A DNA stretch of 37,299 nucleotides from Fidelibacterota bacterium (GTDB lineage: Bacteria; Pseudomonadota; Alphaproteobacteria; Rhodospirillales; Rhodospirillaceae): positions 1-37,299 of the forward strand of contig CANJPQ010000039.1 in NCBI GenBank assembly GCA_947476275.1, read 5' to 3'. This document shows, piece by piece, positions 26,071-34,731 of this stretch. Each line of letters starts with the position of its first letter. Positions within the stretch are counted from its first letter, which is position 1. Position numbers and translations under genes: made by a program. The notes beneath the pieces are model-generated. The model did no database searches. It had not been told where the DNA came from and was given only the letters and a program-made list of their open reading frames with translations.

Positions 26071-27069
26071 TCAGTAACGAACAATCTGGGCGTTATCGTA
26101 GCCGTACTCGCGAACGCGCCCAAGCAGAGCCTGCGCGACTTCCTCGTCCGCGAGCGGGCCGAGCCGTACGCGGTAGAGTTGCTTATTGTTCACCGTCACC
26201 GGCAGCACGAAGGAGTTGCCGAACTCCTTCAACTCCTGTTCGAGCCGGTGCGCATTGCTGACATCGGAGAACGCGCCCGCCTGGACGTAGATGCCGGGAC
26301 CAGACGCGGCCGGCGGCCGCGCCGGCACGGTGCCTTGACCGGAGGCGGTCTTGGGCGCGCCCGCGAGATTGTTGGAAGGCTTCGGCGCCGGAAGTGCCGC
26401 GACGGCGATCTTTGGCTGCGGTTTGGATTTCGCGGCAGGCGTCGGCGCGGCAGTGCTCACCGGAGGTGGCGCAAGCGCCGTTGCGGTCACAACTTCGCGC
26501 GGCGCCGCGGCGACCTTCGGCATTTCGCCCGGGTTAGCGCGCAGCGCTTGGTTCTTCAGCATCAGGCTTTCTTCCGCGTCGATCTCCACGCGCACGTGTG
26601 CGACGCCGGCCATGTCGTAGCCGAGCAACTGCGCGGCGCGGCGCGACAGGTCGATCACGCGCTTGCTCTTGAATGGACCGCGGTCGTTGACCCGCACCTT
26701 CAACTCGCGGCCGTTGTCGAGGTTGGTGATCTTCACCATGCTCGGCATCGGCAGCGTGGGATGGGCCGCACTGATGGAGTTCATGTCGAACTTTTCGCCG
26801 TTGGCCGTGCGCTTGCCGTGGAAGTCATCCCCGTACCAGGACGCGATCCCCTCCTCCCGGTAGGCGTAATTCTCCGCCGGGTAATACCAGACGCCATCGA
26901 TCTGATAGGGATTGCCGACCTTGTAGACGCCCCCTTCCGGGGTCTGGGCAGCCTGGGGCGGCGGGATCACCGGCGGATGGGTGATCGCTTGCTTGGTCGT
27001 TCCGCATGCCGCCAACATACCGCAGGCGCCCAAAAGCGCGGCCCGCAGCCACAGTTTCCCCGCCGTCAT
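26071..27069 (-). CDS. rlpA: RlpA septal/envelope lytic transglycosylase with SPOR domain
   Basis: A 332-residue lipoprotein. The lipobox LAAC puts the lipidated Cys at residue 22. The RlpA double-psi barrel (about 70-165) shows GIASWYGDDFHGKRTANGEKFD and VRVNDRGPF with the catalytic Asp/Glu positions, then a Pro/Ala-rich linker and a C-terminal SPOR domain (about 250-332, YVQAGAFSDVSNAHRLEQEL...), which binds denuded peptidoglycan at the septum. It sits next to a D,D-carboxypeptidase and an MltB-type transglycosylase on the same strand, a peptidoglycan remodelling group. Confidence 0.93.
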   Translation of the reverse strand: MTAGKLWLRAALLGACGMLAACGTTKQAITHPPVIPPPQAAQTPEGGVYKVGNPYQIDGVWYYPAENYAYREEGIASWYGDDFHGKRTANGEKFDMNSISAAHPTLPMPSMVKITNLDNGRELKVRVNDRGPFKSKRVIDLSRRAAQLLGYDMAGVAHVRVEIDAEESLMLKNQALRANPGEMPKVAAAPREVVTATALAPPPVSTAAPTPAAKSKPQPKIAVAALPAPKPSNNLAGAPKTASGQGTVPARPPAASGPGIYVQAGAFSDVSNAHRLEQELKEFGNSFVLPVTVNNKQLYRVRLGPLADEEVAQALLGRVREYGYDNAQIVRY

Positions 27070-27098
27070 CGTTTCCCAACTCTAGATGAGGTAACTCT

Positions 27099-27112
27099 GC
27101 GCCAACTGGCGC
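27099..27112. other. Perfect 14-base palindrome GCGCCAACTGGCGC
   Basis: GCGCCA and TGGCGC flank AC. It lies between the rlpA start (27069) and the end of the MltB-type gene (27166), so it could be an operator or promoter-associated site for rlpA, or a weak terminator stem for the upstream gene; no U-run follows in the relevant direction. Confidence 0.35.
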
Positions 27113-27165
27113 CTATGGGTGGTATCTTACCGGAGAACCGTGGCGACTCGCAAGAAAAGCCGGGT

Positions 27166-28473
27166 TTACGGGGCCGCAAGCCCCGCGGCCTGGGTCACGG
27201 CGGCGAGAACCGCGCGGTTGGCATAGCCATCCGGCGGTAATTTGCGGGTCCGCTGGAAGGCGCGGACCCCCTGGCGGGTCGAGGCGCCGACGACCCCATC
27301 GGGTTCCGCGGTCAGGTGTCCGAGGCGCCGCAAGCCCGCCTGGAGCGCGGTGACCTCTTCCCGGCGCAAGGGCTCCTCGGCCTTCCTCGGGCCCGACAGC
27401 GCCGGCGCGCCGGCCAGGCGGTCCGCCAGATGACCGATGGCGATCGCGTAGAGGGTCGAGCGGTTGTACTTCAGGATCGCCCGGTAATTGTCATAGACCA
27501 GGAACGCAGGCCCGCCCGCCCCCTGCGGCAGCACGACGGCGGCCTGAACGTCCTGCTGCGGCAATGGTGCGCCGTCTACTTGCCGGATCCCCAACTCCGA
27601 CCACTGCGCCAAGGTCTTCACCGTCTCCGCGGCATTGATGTCGATGCTGGCGAGATTGGCATCGAAGTCCTTCGGCAGGGAGACTTCCCTGCCCCAGGTG
27701 CGCGCCCCGTTCCAGCCAATCGATTTGACGTAGTTCGCGGTGGACGCCAACGCATCCGGCGCGTCGGTCCAGATATTCATGCGCTTGTCGTTGTCCTCGT
27801 CGACGGCGTAGCGCAGGAACACCGACGGCATAAATTGGGTCTGACCCATGGCGCCGGCCCAGGAGCCTTGCATCTCTGCGACCGAGATATGCCCGCGATC
27901 GAGGATCGTCAGGGCGTTGAACAGTTCCGTGCGGAAGAACTCAGCCCGGCGTCCGTCGTAGGCGAGCGTCGCAAGCGCACCGATCACGGGGAAGCCGCCG
28001 GTGCCTTTGCCGAAGTTGCTCTCCAGGCCCCAGAAGGCGACGAGGAACCGACCCGGCACGCCGTACTCCCTCTCGATCTTCTTCAGCAGGCCGGCGTATG
28101 TACGCATCAGGGCCTGGCCGTCGGCGACGCGCTTGGCCGTCACGGTGCCGTCAAGGTAGCGCCAGAAGGTCTGGGTGAACTCGGACTGACGGCGATCAAG
28201 TTCCAAGACCCGGGGGATGGGCGTAAGGCCCGCCAGCGCTGCGTCCACGGTGGCGCGGGAAATGCCGCGGGCGAGCGCGTCGGTGCGCAGCTGCGCCACC
28301 CAAGCGTCGAAGCCCGGCTTGATCGCCACGGGGCCCTGCGCGGCCGGCGGCGGGGGGATCGGTGCGGGCCCCGGGGTGGGCGCGGCTGGGGCCGGTGCCG
28401 CGGACTGGCAGGCGCTCAGCAGAACGGCGCCCAGAACCGCAATACTCCAGCGCTTAGACCACAAACCAGGCAT
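27166..28473 (-). CDS. MltB-family lytic murein transglycosylase with peptidoglycan-binding domain
   Basis: A 435-residue envelope lipoprotein with a Cys at about residue 22 (LLSACQS) after a hydrophobic signal, then a Pro/Ala linker. The Slt-like domain has the catalytic Glu151 in FWGLESNFGKGTGGFP, and LATLAYDGRR, MQGSWAGAMGQTQFMPS. A C-terminal peptidoglycan-binding helical domain (about 365-435) contains LQAGLRRLGHL and VVGASTRQGVRAFQRTRKL. ATG 28473 (MPGLWSKRWSIAVLG) is chosen over an upstream start because it begins the signal. It cleaves glycan strands to 1,6-anhydro ends and is divergent from the cyclase gene. Confidence 0.93.
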   Translation of the reverse strand: MPGLWSKRWSIAVLGAVLLSACQSAAPAPAAPTPGPAPIPPPPAAQGPVAIKPGFDAWVAQLRTDALARGISRATVDAALAGLTPIPRVLELDRRQSEFTQTFWRYLDGTVTAKRVADGQALMRTYAGLLKKIEREYGVPGRFLVAFWGLESNFGKGTGGFPVIGALATLAYDGRRAEFFRTELFNALTILDRGHISVAEMQGSWAGAMGQTQFMPSVFLRYAVDEDNDKRMNIWTDAPDALASTANYVKSIGWNGARTWGREVSLPKDFDANLASIDINAAETVKTLAQWSELGIRQVDGAPLPQQDVQAAVVLPQGAGGPAFLVYDNYRAILKYNRSTLYAIAIGHLADRLAGAPALSGPRKAEEPLRREEVTALQAGLRRLGHLTAEPDGVVGASTRQGVRAFQRTRKLPPDGYANRAVLAAVTQAAGLAAP

Positions 28474-28670
28474 GGGGCTGCACTCTCCAAGGCGTTCCGG
28501 CGGCACTCTAACCATAGGGCACGTCCAACTGTCACGTCCGGGATCGCGCCCGGGGCTGTGTGTGGAATTGGGCGGGTCATTCCGCTACACTTCGCGCGGT
28601 TTGATCGTAAACGTCAACGTCCCCAGAGGCTTGTTGCTGACCTGGGGCGCGGGCGAATGGGGGCTAGAGT

Positions 28671-29786
28671 ATGCAGTGGGCAGCACCAGATAAGTTCAAA
28701 TATGGCAATCGCGGTGAAGACGCGCCGATCATCCAGAGCAACGGGGTTTTCAGCGACTGGTTCTTCAACATGTTTGCCGCGGTGTTCAGCTTTGCGTCGC
28801 CGCTGCTGATCGCGATCTATGTCGTTGCGCTGTGCGGTCTGGTCATCGTTCGCACGTTCTTCGAGAACCCGGTCAAGGCATTGGGCCAGGGGCTGGTCTA
28901 TGGCTACGCCATGATCCAGACCTACGCGCTGTTCAAGGCCTCAAGCTACGTTGTGGAGTACACGCCGGAGGGCTGGCTGACCACGTTCAAGAGCATGTGG
29001 TTCGCCATCTTGTTCACCGCCGTATTCGTGTGGGGTGTCAGCCGCCTGCTTCAGTCCGCCTTCACCTTCATGATGACTGTCGGTCTCGGATCGCTCCTCT
29101 CCAAGATCGCGCCGGACGCGCTTCTCGACAAATTCCGCGCCAGCGACAAAGAGCTGGACGCCATGGACGAGGGCACCGCCAAGAATCCCAAGAAGCAGAA
29201 CACCGCGATCATGTTCACCGACATCGTCGGCTATTCCGCGCAGATGGGTAAGAACGAAGCTGCGATGGTCGCGAAGCTGCAAATTCACAACGAGATCATG
29301 CGCAACCAGATCGTGCGCGACCGTGGCACCGTCATCAAGACCATCGGCGACGCCTTCATGGTGCGCTTCCGTTCCGCCGAAAGCGCAGTCCAATGCGCGC
29401 TGGATTGTCAAAAGGCCATCGGCGCCTACAACAAAACCAAGACGCCGGAGGATCAATTCCACATCCGCATCGGCTGCCACATGGGCGAGGTCATCCACAC
29501 CGGCACCGACGTGTTCGGCGAAGGCGTGAACATCGCCGCGCGTATCGAGCCGAAGTGCGACCCCGATGGCGTATGCGTCTCCGACGTGATTGCCAATGCC
29601 GCCCGGAATAAGGTGCCGGCGCACTTCTCCTCGATCGGCCGCCTGCCGATGAAGAACATCGCCAACCCACCCGAGTTGTTCAAAGTCTTCGCGATCGAAG
29701 AGCAGCAGGGCGCGAAAGTGGCGAAGAGTGCGACCGGCGCTGCGCCCGCCGCGGCCGGCAGCCCAGGTGGCACGTTCAAAATTTGA
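28671..29786 (+). CDS. Membrane-anchored class III adenylate/guanylate cyclase
   Basis: A 371-residue protein. The N-terminal part has four hydrophobic segments (about 27-61, 72-92, 108-122, 128-148), and a class III cyclase domain covers about 178-300. Metal Asp184 is in MFTDIVGYSAQM, Asp227 is in TIGDAFMVRF, and Lys223 of KTIGD favours ATP. GEGVNIAARIE carries the transition-state Asn/Arg. A short Ala/Gly-rich tail follows. It has no obvious HAMP. Its stop (TGA) overlaps the ABC binding-protein start (TGATG), so it is the first gene of the following import operon. cAMP production is the expected activity. Confidence 0.93.
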   Translation: MQWAAPDKFKYGNRGEDAPIIQSNGVFSDWFFNMFAAVFSFASPLLIAIYVVALCGLVIVRTFFENPVKALGQGLVYGYAMIQTYALFKASSYVVEYTPEGWLTTFKSMWFAILFTAVFVWGVSRLLQSAFTFMMTVGLGSLLSKIAPDALLDKFRASDKELDAMDEGTAKNPKKQNTAIMFTDIVGYSAQMGKNEAAMVAKLQIHNEIMRNQIVRDRGTVIKTIGDAFMVRFRSAESAVQCALDCQKAIGAYNKTKTPEDQFHIRIGCHMGEVIHTGTDVFGEGVNIAARIEPKCDPDGVCVSDVIANAARNKVPAHFSSIGRLPMKNIANPPELFKVFAIEEQQGAKVAKSATGAAPAAAGSPGGTFKI

Positions 29787-30781
29787 TGTCGTACACCGTC
29801 GTCGTCCGCCTGCTCGCCCGAGGTCTCGCTCTCGGGCTGGCTGCACTTTCCCTCCCTGCCCTCGCCGCTGACAAGATCGTCTTCGGCACGGATTGGCGTG
29901 CGCAGGCGGAGCACGGTGGCTACTACCAAGCGCTCGCTGAAGGGCTGTACGAAAAGGCCGGGCTTGAAGTGACGATCCGCCAAGGCGGGCCGCAGGTGAA
30001 TCACGCGCAGTTGCTCGCGGCTGGCCGTCTCGACATTGCCATCTCGCCGAATTCGTTCATCCCCCTGAACTACATCGCCCAGAGCATCCCCATGGTGGCG
30101 GTCGCGGCACTTTACCAGAAGGACTCCGCTGTTCTCATCGCCCACGCCGGACAAGGCAACGACACGCTCGCCGCCCTGAAGGGCAAGAAGATCATGATCT
30201 CGCCCGAGACACGCGTGGGCTTCTGGCGATTCCTAACGTCAAAGTACGCTTTCGGTGACGATCAGATCGCGCCCTACACCTTCAACCTCGCACCGTTCCT
30301 GGCGGATCCGAAGGCGGTCCAGCAGGGTTTGTTGACGAGCGAGCCGTTCCAGATCGAGCGCGCCGGCCAGAAGCCTGTCGTGATGCTGCTCGCGGACTCC
30401 GGCTATACCAGCTACGGCTCCGTCATCACCACGTCGCGTAAACTCGCGGACGAAAAGCCCGACGTGGTGCGCAAGTTTGTCGCCGCGAGCATCAAGGGCT
30501 GGATTGACTACCTCAATGGCGATCCGTCGAAGGCTAACGCGCTCATCAAGCGCGACAACCCGGACATGACGGATGAATTGATCGCTTACAGCCGTGCGAA
30601 GATGAAGGAAAACGGCATCGTCGATTCCGGCGATTCCAAATCCGGCGGGATCGGCGTCATGACGGACGCACGCTGGAAGGCCTTCTTCGATCTCATGGCG
30701 GCGGACGGACTCTATCCGAAGGACATGGACTACCGCCGGGCCTTCACCACGGAATTCCTGCCCAAGGAAGCCATCCGTTGA
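29786..30781 (+). CDS. ABC transporter substrate-binding protein (NMT1/THI5-like)
   Basis: A 331-residue periplasmic binding protein. A signal peptide (about 1-28, ending ALAAD) precedes KIVFGTDWRAQAEHGGYYQALAEG, the usual NMT1/THI5 start, and GRLDIAISPNSF, GKKIMISPET and PDVVRKFVAASIKGW follow. This family binds pyrimidine or thiamin precursors, nitrate, taurine or other small organic ligands; the ligand cannot be named. The ATG overlaps the cyclase stop; its own stop overlaps the ATPase start, so the operon is tightly coupled. Confidence 0.9.
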   Translation: MSYTVVVRLLARGLALGLAALSLPALAADKIVFGTDWRAQAEHGGYYQALAEGLYEKAGLEVTIRQGGPQVNHAQLLAAGRLDIAISPNSFIPLNYIAQSIPMVAVAALYQKDSAVLIAHAGQGNDTLAALKGKKIMISPETRVGFWRFLTSKYAFGDDQIAPYTFNLAPFLADPKAVQQGLLTSEPFQIERAGQKPVVMLLADSGYTSYGSVITTSRKLADEKPDVVRKFVAASIKGWIDYLNGDPSKANALIKRDNPDMTDELIAYSRAKMKENGIVDSGDSKSGGIGVMTDARWKAFFDLMAADGLYPKDMDYRRAFTTEFLPKEAIR

Positions 30782-31515
30782 ACGAAGCGGTTACGCTTCG
30801 CGGCGTCACCAAGACGTTTCAGACCGGCACCTCAGCGCTTTCGCCGGTCGACCTTGCCATCGCGGCGGGCAGTTTCGTGAGCTTGGTCGGCCCATCCGGC
30901 TGCGGCAAATCCACATTGCTCAGAATGATCGCCGGGCTGCTCGACCCAAGCGGCGGCGAGATCGCGCGCGCCTGGACCGCGGGTCCTCAAGGCATTGGCT
31001 TTGTGTTCCAGGATGCAACTCTGATGCCGTGGGCGAACGTGGCGAAGAACGTCAGCCTTCCGCTTGAGATCGCCGGTCTGCCGCACGACGGTGTCGCGGA
31101 GGCCATCGCGCGCGTCGGGCTCGAGGGGTTCGCGCAAAGCTATCCGCGCGAACTGTCCGGCGGCATGCGGATGCGTGCCTCAATCGCCCGCGCGATCGTG
31201 GCAAAACCGTCCGTGTTGCTGATGGACGAACCATTCGCCGCGCTCGACGAATTCACGCGCTTCCGCCTGAACGACGACTTGCTGGCGTTATGGCAGGCCA
31301 ATCGCTGGACCGTGATCTTCGTCACTCACTCGATCCGTGAGGCGGTTTTCCTGTCGGAGCGCGTGATTGTCATGTCGCCGCGGCCCGGGCGTGTCGTTGC
31401 GGACATGCCGATCCTCTTCAGCCAACCGCGCGCCGCGGCGCTGCGCAACGATCACGCTTTTACAGATGTCTGCGCCCGCGTCGGTGCGGCGCTGGGCGAA
31501 GCGCAGGCGGCATGA
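30778..31515 (+). CDS. ABC transporter ATP-binding protein
   Basis: A 245-residue cytoplasmic ATPase of the nitrate/taurine/thiamin-precursor type importers. Walker A is GPSGCGKST, Q-loop FVFQDATLMPW, signature LSGGMRMR, Walker B VLLMDEPFAALDE and the H-loop VTHSIREAVFLSERV are present. The TTG start at 30778 is supported by AAGGAAG 7 bases upstream and by the overlapping TGA. Its stop overlaps the permease ATG. Confidence 0.95.
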   Translation: MNEAVTLRGVTKTFQTGTSALSPVDLAIAAGSFVSLVGPSGCGKSTLLRMIAGLLDPSGGEIARAWTAGPQGIGFVFQDATLMPWANVAKNVSLPLEIAGLPHDGVAEAIARVGLEGFAQSYPRELSGGMRMRASIARAIVAKPSVLLMDEPFAALDEFTRFRLNDDLLALWQANRWTVIFVTHSIREAVFLSERVIVMSPRPGRVVADMPILFSQPRAAALRNDHAFTDVCARVGAALGEAQAA

Positions 31516-32276
31516 GGCGGCTTTTGCCCCTTCTCTTCGGCGTCGTGGTGCTTGCCCTGTGGGAAGCCGCAGTCCGATTGAATAATGTGCCCGAATATAT
31601 AGTGCCTGGGCCGATTGCTATTCTGCGCGCGCTTGGCAAGGACGGCGCGGATCTGCTCGCCGGGCTCGTGGTCACGCTCGAAGTCACTGTCGCCGCACTC
31701 CTGCTGGCCGTGCTCACCGGCGGCGGATTTGCCTTTCTGCTCGCACAGTCCCGGCTGGCCGAGCAGACCCTATTCCCCTACGCCGTGTTCTTACAGGTCA
31801 CGCCGATCGTCACCATCGCGCCCTTCGTGATCATCTGGGTCCCGAATGTATTTGTCGTTTTGTTGATCCTGGCTTGGATGGCGGCGGTGTTTCCGATCCT
31901 CTCCAATACGCTGCTCGGACTGAAGAGTGCGGATGCCAACCTGCGCGACCTGTTCCGGCTCTATGGCGCCAGTCGTTGGCAAACCGCACGCCGCTTGCTG
32001 CTGCCGAGTGCCCTACCCTATTTCCTCGGCGGCTTTCGCATCTCCGGCGGACTCGCGCTGATCGGCACGGTCGTGGCGGAAATGGTCGCCGGCACCTCGG
32101 GCACGCGCTCCGGCCTGGCCTCGCGTCTTCTGGAGGCGAGCTATCGTCTCGAGCTTGCCCGTGCCATGGCGTGTTTTGTTCTATTGAGCGCGGCAGGCTT
32201 TGCGATCTATTGGCTGCTCGATATCCTGTCCCGGCGGCTCTTGCGCCACTGGCACGAGAGCGCCAAGGACACCTAA
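31512..32276 (+). CDS. ABC transporter permease (BPD inner-membrane type)
   Basis: A 254-residue inner-membrane protein with about six hydrophobic segments (for example LLPLLFGVVVLALWEAA, LVVTLEVTVAALLLAVLTGGG, AFLLA...). The ATPase-contact EAA loop region is around DLFRLYGASRWQTARRLLLPSALPYF. It pairs with the upstream ATPase and binding protein. The TAA overlaps the start of the FkbM gene. Confidence 0.94.
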   Translation: MRRLLPLLFGVVVLALWEAAVRLNNVPEYIVPGPIAILRALGKDGADLLAGLVVTLEVTVAALLLAVLTGGGFAFLLAQSRLAEQTLFPYAVFLQVTPIVTIAPFVIIWVPNVFVVLLILAWMAAVFPILSNTLLGLKSADANLRDLFRLYGASRWQTARRLLLPSALPYFLGGFRISGGLALIGTVVAEMVAGTSGTRSGLASRLLEASYRLELARAMACFVLLSAAGFAIYWLLDILSRRLLRHWHESAKDT

Positions 32277-33076
32277 TGGAACTCGCGAACCCCACGTTCC
32301 CGCGCGACACGCTCGTCACCCCCATGATCATGATGATCAATGGCGGTGTGCCAATCACGACGCTCATCGACATCGGCGCGGCGGACGGCACCTTCGGGCT
32401 TACGGTGCTGGATGCCGTCAACGCCGGCATGCACCTTCTGAACATCGATGCCCAGGAAACCTACACCGGCAGTCTTCAGCGTATTCAGTCCATGCTCGGT
32501 GAACCGTACCGCATCACTGCGGTTGGCGACCATGACGGTGAGATCCGCGTTCGTAAGCCGCAGCACGAGTATTGGCTTTCAACCGCGGCCCACATGGGCG
32601 CGGGCAAGGACGGCGCGGATACCATCGCATTGCCTTGCCGCCGATTGGACAGTATCTGCGCGGAGGTCGGCGTCAAAGGACCGGTCTTTATCAAGCTCGA
32701 TGTGGAGGGCGCGGAACTCGACGTGCTCAAGGGCTCCGACGCGACGCTGAAGGAGACCTGTGGCCTACTGATCGAGTGCCCGGTCCGCCAGGCCGGGGGC
32801 CCCCAGTTCTTCGATATCTATAGGCATCTCGCCGAGCGGGACTTCAGCCTGTTCGACATGGTGCGCATGTCCCACCGGGGGAGCGACGCGACCCTTTACC
32901 AGTTCTACGCGGTATTTATCGCCAACCGCTTTGATTTCAGAGGGAAGAGCCCCCTTCGGTCGGTTTCCCAGCAGGCCGAGGTAACTGCCGCGGTTGTCGA
33001 ACGGCGACAGAATCTTATGGCCGAGAACACAAGCCTGATGGCCTCCATCAAGCTCAAACGGTCACTGGCCCTTTAA
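32276..33076 (+). CDS. FkbM-family methyltransferase
   Basis: A 266-residue SAM-dependent methyltransferase-fold protein. Motif I LIDIGAADGTFG is at about 28-39, and the FkbM hallmark LDVEGAELDVLKGSD follows. ATG 32276 overlaps the permease stop, which links it to the import operon. FkbM enzymes often O-methylate sugars or polyketides, so it may modify the imported compound or a cell-surface glycan. The C-terminal 35 residues (about 230-266) look like an amphipathic or coiled extension (AAVVERRQNLMAENTSLMA). Substrate unknown. Confidence 0.88.
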   Translation: MELANPTFPRDTLVTPMIMMINGGVPITTLIDIGAADGTFGLTVLDAVNAGMHLLNIDAQETYTGSLQRIQSMLGEPYRITAVGDHDGEIRVRKPQHEYWLSTAAHMGAGKDGADTIALPCRRLDSICAEVGVKGPVFIKLDVEGAELDVLKGSDATLKETCGLLIECPVRQAGGPQFFDIYRHLAERDFSLFDMVRMSHRGSDATLYQFYAVFIANRFDFRGKSPLRSVSQQAEVTAAVVERRQNLMAENTSLMASIKLKRSLAL

Positions 33077-33168
33077 TCAAGGCCCAGAGGGCCCGGTTTC
33101 CTCGACATTCGGGGGCCTGTGGCGTAGCCTTTTTCGACGACCGCTTTTGCAAAGTGAGGGGACCAGTC

Positions 33169-33537
33169 ATGGCCAAGATCACGGTCGAGTCAGACCGCAA
33201 AACGTACACAACGGATTTCACGCCGGCGGACACGGAAAGATCCGTGTTCCTGGGAAACCCGAACGTCGACCACCTGTTCACCGCGGTGGCCGTGCTGGGT
33301 TCGGAGGTTTGGGCGCTGCGCCGTCGTCAGCGCATCACTGAAAAGCTGATCCAACAGAACAAGGGCGCGGTCACGATCGAGATGATCGAAAAGTACGTGC
33401 CGACCCCGGAAGAGAACGCAGCGTGGGGCGCGGAACGCAACGAACTTGTCGCCTCCATCTTCCAGGGCTTCTCGCGTCAGGCTGATATTCCATATGCCTC
33501 GATGCTACATCCCAATCATCCCAAGCAGCCCGGCTAA
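33169..33537 (+). CDS. Small conserved protein, partner of Tat-methyltransferase (copy B)
   Basis: A 122-residue soluble protein with no signal peptide and no membrane segment. Its N-terminal half is beta-like (AKITVESDRKTYTTDFTP), and the second half is helical, with EENAAWGAERNELVASIFQGF and the motif DIPYAS. The C-terminal 40 residues match the protein fragment at the left edge of the window. ATG 33169 has TGAGGGG upstream. The gene ends 12 bases before the methyltransferase ATG, as in copy A. I do not recognise the family. Conserved pairing suggests a chaperone, partner subunit or substrate. Confidence 0.75.
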   Translation: MAKITVESDRKTYTTDFTPADTERSVFLGNPNVDHLFTAVAVLGSEVWALRRRQRITEKLIQQNKGAVTIEMIEKYVPTPEENAAWGAERNELVASIFQGFSRQADIPYASMLHPNHPKQPG

Positions 33538-33549
33538 GGAGAGCGCACC

Positions 33550-34728
33550 ATGCCCAATCTCAATCGTCGCGCACTGTTTGCAACCACTGGCGCCGCGCTG
33601 ACGCTGGCCGCCGCCAAGGCTGACGCCGCCGGTGCGGCTGAGGCGCTCACTGACCTGCGCGGACATGTGGGTCTGTTCCCTCGTTTGCCCCTGCTCGACA
33701 TGGAAAGCCGCGGCGATTTCATGCTCGGGATGTCGATCATGAACAATGGCGACATGCAGCGCGCCGCCAATGCCCGTGCCCAGGAGATCTTGAAATCCCA
33801 CGGCGTGAAGCCGGACGAGAAGATGCAGTTCGAAAAGGCGATCGCGTTGCTGTCGCCGGATCCGGTGTTGGCCGCGTACGCCAAGTCCCGCTCCACGCAC
33901 CAGGGCATCAAGTACCGCATGCTTCAGACGGAACTGCACAAGCGCGCTGATCAGTATCTCGCCGCCCTCGAAGCTGCTGACAAGGCCGGCCCGGGGATGG
34001 TGGAATTCACGGGCCTGAACGCGCCTGAGTACACCCGTCGCGAAATTCACACCCAGCCCGGCGGCTACGTCGGCGATCCGTTCGCGGGGTATATGTACCG
34101 CTACGGCACAGACTGGGGCGTGCTGACGGGCCGCAACTATCAGGACGAGAGCCACAAGGCCCTCGCGGGCAACGTGCCGGTTCCCACGGACGGCAAGGTT
34201 AAGCGCGTCCTGGACCTTGGCACTTCGATCGGCCAGCTTGCGACGTCGATGAAACTGCGCTTCCCGGACGCGGAAGTGTGGGGCATCGATGCCGGCGCGC
34301 CGATGGTGCGTTACGCGCATTTGAAGGCTGTCGATATGGGACTTGCCGTGAATTTCTCAGATCGCTTGGCGGAGGATACCAAGTTCCCGGACAATCACTT
34401 CGACATCGTCACCGCGAACATCCTGTTCCACGAAGTCACCGCCGAAGCGGCGAAGAAGATCGTGGCGGAAGTCGGCCGCGTGTTGCGTCCGGGCGGCGTG
34501 TTTTATCCGACGGATTTCTACACCAATGCGCTGCCGCCGAGCACGGCGTGGCAGCACTTTCAGGCGTTCTGGAACCATCGCTGGAACAACGAAGACTGGA
34601 TGCTTGAATACGCGACCGTCGATCTCAATGCCGAGATGCGCAAGTCCGGCATGACGATCTCTGCCGGCAACGAGACCACGTTTGCCCTGCGTCCGCCGGG
34701 CAAGAACGTGGTCGGGACGAAGGTCTAG
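33550..34728 (+). CDS. Tat-signal class I SAM-dependent methyltransferase (copy B)
   Basis: A 392-residue paralog of the protein at 135-1340. It opens NRRALFATTGAALTLAAA, a twin-arginine signal, with possible cleavage near ADAAG (about 25). The methyltransferase domain has DLGTSIG (222-228), GIDAG near 247, FPDNHFD and RPGG, and the shared block PGGYVGDPFAG (about 170-180). A 29-base stretch is identical at nucleotide level with copy A (858-886 and 34262-34290). AAGGAG lies 8 bases before the ATG. It lies three bases before the convergent mtnA stop. Substrate unknown. Confidence 0.8.
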   Translation: MPNLNRRALFATTGAALTLAAAKADAAGAAEALTDLRGHVGLFPRLPLLDMESRGDFMLGMSIMNNGDMQRAANARAQEILKSHGVKPDEKMQFEKAIALLSPDPVLAAYAKSRSTHQGIKYRMLQTELHKRADQYLAALEAADKAGPGMVEFTGLNAPEYTRREIHTQPGGYVGDPFAGYMYRYGTDWGVLTGRNYQDESHKALAGNVPVPTDGKVKRVLDLGTSIGQLATSMKLRFPDAEVWGIDAGAPMVRYAHLKAVDMGLAVNFSDRLAEDTKFPDNHFDIVTANILFHEVTAEAAKKIVAEVGRVLRPGGVFYPTDFYTNALPPSTAWQHFQAFWNHRWNNEDWMLEYATVDLNAEMRKSGMTISAGNETTFALRPPGKNVVGTKV

Positions 34729-34731
34729 AGG

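Noticed and set aside
27099-27112. Palindrome as Rho-independent terminator
   Set aside because: No run of U follows in the transcribed direction, so it is kept only as a possible operator.
24115-27240. 1041-codon plus-strand frame over tmk, the carboxypeptidase and rlpA
   Set aside because: Antisense to three well-supported genes; its translation is Arg/His/Gly-rich and domain-free.
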